Positions 21,763-25,924 of a stretch of 25,924 nt of DNA are shown piece after piece. Where the stretch lies: positions 1-25,924 of the IMG/VR virus record IMGVR_UViG_3300025646_000317; one strand, 5' to 3'. The notes beneath the pieces were generated by a model. It was not told the DNA's origin and searched no databases. It worked only from the letters and a program-made list of their open reading frames with translations. The translations under genes and the position numbers were made by a program. The number at the start of each line of letters is the position of its first letter. Positions within the stretch are counted from its first letter, which is position 1. Source of the stretch: a virus.

Positions 21763-22003
21763 GGGTCTTAGCGAGACTTTCTCCCATAGAGTAACAAAAC
21801 TCTTTACTTAGGCTTATTGTTTTCTTTTTAAAGGAGGTGTCAAAAAGTTCGTTAATAGCTTCTGACACGCCGCTCTCTGTATCCAGCCCACTATACACAC
21901 TAAAAGTGTAAAACATACTTTCAGCATCTCTACCTTTTACTATATTAATCCCGTTCTCTTCGCACCAGGGTCGGACTATAGAGTCAAAGAAACCCATCTT
22001 CAT
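21713..22003 (-). CDS. Array paralog 1 (WCEEN subtype)
   Basis: 96 residues from ATG 22003, with an AAGGG stretch a few bases upstream. Last gene of the small-paralog array in transcription order. N-terminal helix FDSIVRPWCEENGINI, then a variable middle and a C-terminal helix SLAKTLTEYLSTHLL. The first helix matches paralogs 2 and 3 (LQDWCESNSIEW, LEAWCKENRIVW). No known family. Confidence 0.6.
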   Translation of the reverse strand: MKMGFFDSIVRPWCEENGINIVKGRDAESMFYTFSVYSGLDTESGVSEAINELFDTSFKKKTISLSKEFCYSMGESLAKTLTEYLSTHLLGSRTDP

Positions 22004-22039
22004 CTGCCCTTATGCGAAAAAGAATAAGGTCGGTTCAAG

Positions 22040-22315
22040 TTACTCATTTAATCTAAGGCGACGTGTTATCACATCGGTTAGACAAGTGATGTCCTCCAGA
22101 CAAGTGATGTTCCTTTTAAGGCTCATGACGGACTTTATCACGTAATCCGAGACCTCGCACTGAGGGAACCTGGTTTCCCCAAAGCACTCCTGTAGGGCTG
22201 CTTCTACCGGGTCCAGGGGCTTCATGGTGAATACGTGCATTCCGATCATAGAGTCGTACTTCCACTCGATGCTGTTGCTTTCGCACCAGTCCTGGAGACA
22301 GTGTTCAAATTCCAT
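22040..22315 (-). CDS. Array paralog 2 (WCESN subtype)
   Basis: 91 residues from ATG 22315, which has a good ribosome site (AAGGGGG). The start overlaps the end of paralog 3 by 11 bases. It shares FEHCLQDWCESNSIEW and QECFGETRFP with paralog 3 (FEEALEAWCKENRIVW, EKCFGEGSP). Function unknown. Confidence 0.65.
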   Translation of the reverse strand: MEFEHCLQDWCESNSIEWKYDSMIGMHVFTMKPLDPVEAALQECFGETRFPQCEVSDYVIKSVMSLKRNITCLEDITCLTDVITRRLRLNE

Positions 22316-22631
22316 ATACCCCCTTATAAATCCAATTTGAAAGGTAATATTTGGACAGCTCAAATTCATTAAGAATTTTACGAGATACATACTCAACAAA
22401 CTCTTCTTTACTATCCACTGTGTCTCTAATAGAATTTAAGTACCACTCACTGAAACCTACGTAAGGACTTCCTTCTCCAAAACATTTCTCGATCTCAAAC
22501 TCTGTAGATCCTGGTTCTCCTTTAGAGAATAAGTGATCGAGTCTTTCCTCCCTCTTTGTCCACACAATCCTGTTTTCCTTGCACCATGCCTCCAGAGCCT
22601 CTTCGAATTCTAATTCAAGCTTTTTACTCAT
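22305..22631 (-). CDS. Array paralog 3 (WCKEN subtype)
   Basis: 108 residues from ATG 22631, whose ATGA overlaps the stop of paralog 4. Contains FEEALEAWCKENRIVWTKRE, EIEKCFGEGSPYVGFSEWYL and a last helix FVEYVSRKILNEF. The codon use is AT-rich. Function unknown. Confidence 0.65.
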   Translation of the reverse strand: MSKKLELEFEEALEAWCKENRIVWTKREERLDHLFSKGEPGSTEFEIEKCFGEGSPYVGFSEWYLNSIRDTVDSKEEFVEYVSRKILNEFELSKYYLSNWIYKGVYGI

Positions 22632-22876
22632 AAGAACGGCCACATGGTAGCGTGCAGTCTAACATGCTCGCGAATCTCGGCAACCGACATCGTTTTGAGT
22701 TTGGGCCAACTTAGACGGATTATTTCGCGTCCCTCGATATCCATGCCCACATACCCCCCGGCCGAGAAACATGAAATCAGGTCATTAGCCACACACTCCT
22801 TGTTGAAAGCATCGATACGTTTCCGATTCGAATCCCTCATATACATGTGCGGCAGTGGGTGAGTGTCAGAATCCAT
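22628..22876 (-). CDS. Array paralog 4 (divergent)
   Basis: 82 residues from ATG 22876, overlapping the end of paralog 5 by 11 bases. The first helix RIDAFNKECVANDLISCFS takes the place of the L-C-K-Y-G helix but lacks the consensus; the end is SVAEIREHVRLHATMW. Included because of position, size and coupling. Function unknown. Confidence 0.5.
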   Translation of the reverse strand: MDSDTHPLPHMYMRDSNRKRIDAFNKECVANDLISCFSAGGYVGMDIEGREIIRLSWPKLKTMSVAEIREHVRLHATMWPFL

Positions 22877-23084
22877 GGACCAGGAGTGCCTCAATGATCT
22901 GGTTCTCAATACTAGCACGGGTCCATGAACCTGGATCGCAGTAGCAAAACACTATTAGTGGGGATTGCCCGTCGAAAAGATCTATCAATGTACGGTATAC
23001 ACGAAACTCGCTCCCTATAATGAACGGAGTCAACCCGTACTTGTTGCATAACTCTTTAACTACCTTTTTATAGTTTTCGTTCAC
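22866..23084 (-). CDS. Array paralog 5
   Basis: 72 residues from GTG 23084 (GTGA overlaps the TGA of paralog 6). Typical of the array: VVKELCNKYGLTPFIIGSE, a short beta middle with LIVFCYCDPG, and the last helix SWTRASIENQIIEALLV. Function unknown. Confidence 0.65.
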   Translation of the reverse strand: MNENYKKVVKELCNKYGLTPFIIGSEFRVYRTLIDLFDGQSPLIVFCYCDPGSWTRASIENQIIEALLVHGF

Positions 23085-23305
23085 GATGCCATCCCATGCA
23101 ACGCATACCCTACTACAATACCTTCCAGTTCGCTGTAGGTCATCATACCCAACAATTCCACCTCTAGATACCCGTACACACTGACATACGGATACTCTTG
23201 CCCCCAGCTATAGAATTTGTACGAACGACATTCCGGGTCATAGGAGACCTCGACTCCATACCGATCGCACACTTCCCGTAGTTCTTTCCACTCCATGGAA
23301 CTCAT
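23081..23305 (-). CDS. Array paralog 6
   Basis: 74 residues from ATG 23305, which follows directly on the TAA of paralog 7. WKELREVCDRYGVEVSYD, a Tyr-rich middle, last helix TYSELEGIVVGYAL. Function unknown. Confidence 0.65.
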   Translation of the reverse strand: MSSMEWKELREVCDRYGVEVSYDPECRSYKFYSWGQEYPYVSVYGYLEVELLGMMTYSELEGIVVGYALHGMAS

Positions 23306-23605
23306 TTACTTGCAAAAAGATCGATTCATAGCTTTCTCTGCTATAAGGGCCTCTAGTGCTGGCCAGTTAGGGTGGATAAGGAGGTTGATGTCTACACTAA
23401 ATACATTAGCAAATGAAACCTCCGCATCAAGATCTGGATGACTAATCACCTTTATAGGGTAATCATATTCTCCCTTTAAAGACCTGTCGAAGTCCAAGTA
23501 ATCCTGAGGGTAAGAGAATAGAGCATCATGAAAAGCATGGAATCCGTACTTTTTGCAGAGGGACATAAATTTTTCAAAATTTTCAGGCATCTCATTAGTC
23601 ATCAT
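23306..23605 (-). CDS. Array paralog 7
   Basis: 99 residues from ATG 23605 (a second ATG follows at 23602), overlapping the end of paralog 8 by 11 bases. ENFEKFMSLCKKYGFHAF, then middle strands and NWPALEALIAEKAMNRSF. Together with paralog 8 it matches the pair 9/10 in order and partly in sequence. Confidence 0.65.
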   Translation of the reverse strand: MMTNEMPENFEKFMSLCKKYGFHAFHDALFSYPQDYLDFDRSLKGEYDYPIKVISHPDLDAEVSFANVFSVDINLLIHPNWPALEALIAEKAMNRSFCK

Positions 23606-23870
23606 TAAAACAGTCCATAATGGAGCAGGTAGTGGCAAACTCTGCTACCATGGTCTCCAGATCTTCCCAGGGTTTTGTCAGATCGAAAGCGTAAATTACA
23701 AGCTTGAACTTTAGCAGCTCCTCCATACTCATCATTGAATGATCCCTTAGCTTATGATAGATTAAAGTTACAGCGACGGGGCCGGTGTCGTATCCCCCCC
23801 AGCCATAAAAAGGTGTGCAGTTGTTCTCCTTGCACAATTGGTCGATTTTTTGGCGGGTGATCCAGTCCAT
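23595..23870 (-). CDS. Array paralog 8
   Basis: 91 residues from ATG 23870 (TGATG overlap with paralog 9). RQKIDQLCKENNCTPFYG, VTLIYHKL, LVIYAFDLTKPWEDLETMV and CSIMDCF. Nearly the same as paralog 10 for most of its length; the two genes are copies 525 bases apart. Confidence 0.7.
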   Translation of the reverse strand: MDWITRQKIDQLCKENNCTPFYGWGGYDTGPVAVTLIYHKLRDHSMMSMEELLKFKLVIYAFDLTKPWEDLETMVAEFATTCSIMDCFNDD

Positions 23871-23905
23871 CAGAAGCTGTGTAACATGGTGTATTCTACC
23901 AGAGT
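23806..23905 (-). repeat. Direct repeat, copy A (100 bp, offset 525)
   Basis: Nearly identical to 24331-24430, with only a few mismatches. Covers the start of paralog 8 and the end of paralog 9; weaker similarity continues left through the paralog 8 / paralog 10 genes. Confidence 0.9.
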
Positions 23906-24136
23906 TTTTTCGATACTGTCCCAGTCCGGTTTAATAAGGCTAGAATATCCTATGTAAATGACCTCGGATCCCTTTCGGAATCCGTATATCGCCACCTTCT
24001 TTGGCACAGATAGATGTATAGAATAGAGGCCGTATTTTACGACAAGCCTATTTAACCGGATGATGGTTTCTTCAGTCATTCGAAAATCTCCTCTATCACA
24101 CACCCAATCAAAATTTTCAGGTATCGTATTAGCCAT
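23870..24136 (-). CDS. Array paralog 9
   Basis: 88 residues from ATG 24136, overlapping the end of paralog 10 by 8 bases. N-terminal part ANTIPENFDWVCDRGDF resembles the start of paralog 7; then NRLVVKYGLYSIHLSVPKK and the end PDWDSIEKTLVEYTML. Function unknown. Confidence 0.65.
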   Translation of the reverse strand: MANTIPENFDWVCDRGDFRMTEETIIRLNRLVVKYGLYSIHLSVPKKVAIYGFRKGSEVIYIGYSSLIKPDWDSIEKTLVEYTMLHSF

Positions 24137-24395
24137 CCTCAAAACAGTCCCTAATGGAGCAGGCGGTGGCAAACTCTGTTATCATGGCCTCCAGATCTTT
24201 CCAGGGTTTTATCAGATCGAAAGCATAGATCTCAAGCTCGAACTCTAGCATATTTTCGTTACTCATCGCCATATAATTCATTGGACGCTTATAGATCAAA
24301 GTTACAGGAGGACTGTATCCCCCCTTGCTATAAAAAGGTATGCAGTTGTTCTCCTTGCACAATTGGTCGATTTTTTGGCGGGTGATCCAGTCCAT
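24129..24395 (-). CDS. Array paralog 10
   Basis: 88 residues from ATG 24395. Sister of paralog 8: RQKIDQLCKENNCIPFYS, YAFDLIKPWKDLEAMI, ATACSIRDCF. The start codon overlaps the TGA of a 12-codon gene remnant (24395-24430). Confidence 0.7.
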   Translation of the reverse strand: MDWITRQKIDQLCKENNCIPFYSKGGYSPPVTLIYKRPMNYMAMSNENMLEFELEIYAFDLIKPWKDLEAMITEFATACSIRDCFEDG

Positions 24396-24430
24396 CAGAA
24401 GCCGTGCAACAAGGTGTATTCTACCAGAGT
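24331..24430 (-). repeat. Direct repeat, copy B (100 bp, offset 525)
   Basis: See copy A. The right edge (24430) coincides with the last base of the paralog 11 stop codon, which marks the duplication breakpoint. Confidence 0.9.
24395..24430 (-). pseudogene. 12-codon remnant of a paralog 9-like gene
   Basis: In frame it reads TLVEYTLLHGF and stop, matching the end of paralog 9 (TLVEYTMLHSF). The rest of the gene is missing: paralog 11 ends at this very point. Left over from the 525-bp duplication. Confidence 0.75.
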
Positions 24431-24681
24431 CATTCAAACATATCCTCCATGACACACCCAATCAAAAGCGATTCGATTTCGTCCATCCTACCTTCTCTCA
24501 CCAAAACCGTATTCACCTTTACGCGGTTTCCGTACATAAATGGTCTTTTAACATCCCAACGAGCAACGGTGATCAGGGAACTAATAATAGCGCCTTCGTG
24601 TACTATGCAGTCTGTCGCCACGCAACCGTACCTCTTGCAGAGCTTAAAAAACGCCTCGAGGTTATCAGATGACTGGTACAT
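24430..24681 (-). CDS. Array paralog 11
   Basis: 83 residues from ATG 24681 (TAATG overlap with paralog 12). NLEAFFKLCKRYGCVATD, middle strands with VNTVLVREG and the last helix MDEIESLLIGCVMEDMF. Function unknown. Confidence 0.65.
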   Translation of the reverse strand: MYQSSDNLEAFFKLCKRYGCVATDCIVHEGAIISSLITVARWDVKRPFMYGNRVKVNTVLVREGRMDEIESLLIGCVMEDMFE

Positions 24682-24932
24682 TAGGTGAAAAGGTAGGGAA
24701 GAGAAAAATCAATGATAGCGGATTCAATGCTTTCCCAGTCAGGGAGATCTATAGACTCTATCGGAATGGTTAGAGGAAAATCAGTTCTCAAGTAAAATGG
24801 TCTATTTATACACTCAATGACTATTTTTAAAGGCTTTTCGTTTCTATATTCCAAATACTCAGGATAACAATTGTACTTAAAGCACAAACTATAAAGTGTT
24901 TTAATGTTTTCTGACTGGTAGAAGTTAATCAT
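24681..24932 (-). CDS. Array paralog 12
   Basis: 83 residues from ATG 24932. NIKTLYSLCFKYNCYPEYL, NRPFYLRTDFPLTIPI and LPDWESIESAIIDFSL. AT-rich codon use. The ATGA start overlaps the TGA of the decayed paralog 13. Confidence 0.65.
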   Translation of the reverse strand: MINFYQSENIKTLYSLCFKYNCYPEYLEYRNEKPLKIVIECINRPFYLRTDFPLTIPIESIDLPDWESIESAIIDFSLPYLFT

Positions 24933-25094
24933 TGGGTGAAAGAGTTCAGGACAGCATAGTTAACAACAACCTCTTCAAGCTTCTCCCAGTTCGGTTCTTT
25001 TAGCGACTCAAGTCTCATGTAGAAAGGGGGAGAGCTTCTGCAAGCAGATCTCTTGAAAGACCTCGTGATTTCTCTCTATCCCTGGATCAATCAT
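24929..25094 (-). pseudogene. Array paralog 13, decayed
   Basis: From ATG 25094 the frame gives an N-terminal start with NHEVFQEICLQK and stops after 28 codons. In another frame the end is complete: SPPFYMRLESLKEPNWEKLE, EVVVNYAVLNSF and stop, clearly like paralogs 12 and 14. So the middle is deleted and the frame is shifted. Confidence 0.75.
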
Positions 25095-25095
25095 T

Positions 25096-25341
25096 TCAGT
25101 TACCAGTAAAAATGTTGCTTATAGCTTTTTCGGCAACAAGGGCCTCAAGCTTCTCCCAGTCGGGGTCCCTTAGCGACTTCGCCTTTACAGAGAATAAGGC
25201 TCTGGGGCGGTTCCCCCAGATAGTCGGCTTCTCTCTAACGACAAGCACTCCGACCATTTTCCCCCGTTTATCGAAACGATAAGTGCAGTATAACCCGTAG
25301 AGCGAGCAGATCTCCTCGAACCGTTGGCAGTTGCTGGTCAT
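25096..25341 (-). CDS. Array paralog 14
   Basis: 81 residues from ATG 25341 (ATGA overlap with paralog 15). CQRFEEICSLYGLYCTYRF, KMVGVLVVREKP and SLRDPDWEKLEALVAEKAIS. Good example of the family: helix, strands, then the W-E-K-L-E helix. Function unknown. Confidence 0.7.
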   Translation of the reverse strand: MTSNCQRFEEICSLYGLYCTYRFDKRGKMVGVLVVREKPTIWGNRPRALFSVKAKSLRDPDWEKLEALVAEKAISNIFTGN

Positions 25342-25523
25342 TGGAAAACCTCCAGGGACACAGCAATAACTTTTTGCTCAATGTCTGACCAGTTGTCGTC
25401 CAGTCGGATAATATAACCCCCCGGCTTGTCTATGTGTATGTGATATAACCCCGGGAGCAATGTTTCACCTAAAAAGACACCGTGGCGTTTACAGAGTGCA
25501 ACTAATTCCGGATAACCACTCAT
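25338..25523 (-). CDS. Array paralog 15 (first complete gene of the array)
   Basis: 61 residues from ATG 25523. YPELVALCKRHGVFLGETL, strands HIHIDKPGGYIIRL and NWSDIEQKVIAVSLEVF. A -10-like TATAGT (25547-25552) lies 24 bases before the ATG and may start the array transcript. Function unknown. Confidence 0.65.
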   Translation of the reverse strand: MSGYPELVALCKRHGVFLGETLLPGLYHIHIDKPGGYIIRLDDNWSDIEQKVIAVSLEVFQ

Positions 25524-25546
25524 AACGGAAGGGTCGACGCCCCACC

Positions 25547-25554
25547 ACTATACA
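25547..25554 (-). promoter_or_regulatory. Putative promoter of the paralog array
   Basis: TG-TATAGT on the - strand; start expected near 25540. No clear -35 box. It is the only good candidate upstream of the array. Confidence 0.4.
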
Positions 25555-25564
25555 CGAATCCGTC

Positions 25565-25581
25565 ACGGGCCGCAGGCCCGT
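25565..25581. terminator. Hairpin upstream of the array
   Basis: Perfect stem ACGGGCC-GCA-GGCCCGT, between the gene fragment 25589-25696 and the array promoter. Short T-run only on the + strand. Confidence 0.5.
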
Positions 25582-25588
25582 TTCGCCG

Positions 25589-25696
25589 TCAGGCGCCTAG
25601 GAAGCAAAACTTAAAATGTTTTTCACAAAAAGTTGCAATTCTATCTGCAACACCACCCTCGAAAACCCCCATCAGGACTGGAAAGTTGAAAGCCAT
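25589..25696 (-). pseudogene. Truncated array paralog (N-terminal fragment)
   Basis: 35 codons from ATG 25696. The end ADRIATFCEKHFKFCFLGA looks like the first helix of paralog 15 (PELVALCKRHGVFLGET), after which the frame stops; the C-terminal half is absent. It could also be a tiny gene of its own. Confidence 0.45.
25685..25693 (+). repeat. GTTGAAAGC element, copy 9
   Basis: Exact copy; the 13 bases GTTGAAAGCCATA are shared with the copy at 21399. The complement is the start of the fragment gene on the - strand (ATGGCTTTCAAC). Confidence 0.5.
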
Positions 25697-25737
25697 ATAG
25701 GGATAAGGGCAGAGCGCTCCATCCAGATCTACACATA

Positions 25738-25761
25738 AGGTGTGAAATTTTAGTCACACCT
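25738..25761. other. Inverted repeat, terminator- or operator-like
   Basis: AGGTGTGA, eight A/T-rich bases, TCACACCT. The stretch 25697-25790 holds nothing else I can name. Confidence 0.45.
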
Positions 25762-25798
25762 CGGAGCCATCAACATCCGTAATATCACTTCTACTTAT

Positions 25799-25807
25799 CT
25801 TTCAACG
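25799..25807 (-). repeat. GTTGAAAGC-like element, degenerate copy
   Basis: On the - strand CGTTGAAAGATAAGTAGA, 16 of 18 bases like CGTTGAAAGCTAAGTAGA at 2794. Confidence 0.45.
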
Positions 25808-25817
25808 CTCACGTCCC

Positions 25818-25924
25818 CTGTACACCCTCACCCCCACCGCCCCCCTCCTGTGGGCCATCTCCCCTGGTGGCGTCGACGACCATGTGATCCCCTTCGGTGA
25901 CGTCGTCCGCATCGAAGGTACATG
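25818..25924 (+). CDS. Possible start of a gene cut by the window edge
   Basis: Open frame with the C-rich third positions of the virion genes: LYTLTPTAPLLWAISPGG, DDHVIPFGDVVRIEGT. No ATG, GTG or TTG is found between the in-frame stop at 25743 and 25818; the first in-frame GTG is further in. The start is therefore unresolved, and the gene may begin at CTG or carry a frameshift. Confidence 0.35.
   Translation, partial: MYTLTPTAPLLWAISPGGVDDHVIPFGDVVRIEGT

Noticed and set aside
22803-22811. GTTGAAAGC copy inside array paralog 4
   Set aside because: It is antisense to the gene and not before a start codon, so it is counted as a chance copy and not as a control site.
21713-25696. CRISPR array or tandem DNA repeats as explanation of the paralog region
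   Set aside because: Apart from the 100-bp direct repeat there is no regular repeat-spacer pattern; the similarity is at protein level between genes.
25820-25909. 35-codon frame on the - strand at the window end
   Set aside because: Basic, low-complexity product; the + frame in the same place has the codon bias of real genes.

Overview
The window reads as part of the genome of a tailed phage that infects a cyanobacterium. Three genes point to the host: a high-light-inducible protein of only 39 codons (11227-11346), a ferredoxin-dependent bilin reductase (13812-14441) and an S-adenosylmethionine decarboxylase (12278-12616). The virion genes, the phage-type replication genes, the three tRNAs and the very tight gene packing show that it is a phage. 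The DNA polymerase is of the mitochondrial (POLG-like) family A type. From memory, that type is known in phages from the cyanophage S-TIM5 lineage.

Left part (1-5683, mostly + strand): virion morphogenesis with a Mu-like flavour. In order: a gpI-type scaffold, a capsid decoration protein, the HK97-fold major capsid protein followed by a strong terminator, a gp36-like (DUF1320) head completion protein, a small structural protein and a gp37-like (DUF1834) tail terminator. Inserted on the - strand are a small unknown gene and a dCMP/cytidine deaminase split by a -1 frameshift in a run of four A. A Dps-like ferritin (5719-6132) and a secreted RlpA-like barrel protein (6170-6535) close this part.

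Middle part (6695-18041, - strand): replication and host take-over. It holds the POLG-like polymerase, a calcineurin-type phosphoesterase, several tiny membrane proteins, the Hli protein, tRNA-Arg(UCU), tRNA-Leu(UAA), tRNA-Met(CAU), SpeD, a Dam-like protein with degenerate motifs, the bilin reductase, an AbrB-like protein, a PD-(D/E)XK nuclease whose gene overlaps the end of a type IIA topoisomerase A subunit by 200 nt, and unknown proteins.

Right part (18107-25924): a zinc-ribbon protein and a repeat protein on +, a 335-codon unknown gene on -, then about 830 bases with no convincing gene but many inverted repeats (origin or control region candidate). After it comes the most unusual part, 21713-25696 on the - strand: an array of at least 14 small paralogous genes plus three decayed fragments. 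They are linked by overlapping stop/start codons and share an N-terminal 'L-C-x-K/R-Y-G' helix and a C-terminal 'W-x-x-(I/L)-E' helix. I recognise no known family.

Two short words stand out as control signals. GTTGAAAGC occurs ten times exactly, mostly in sense orientation 16-60 nt before a start codon. GTGCTATACT, an extended -10 element, occurs three times.
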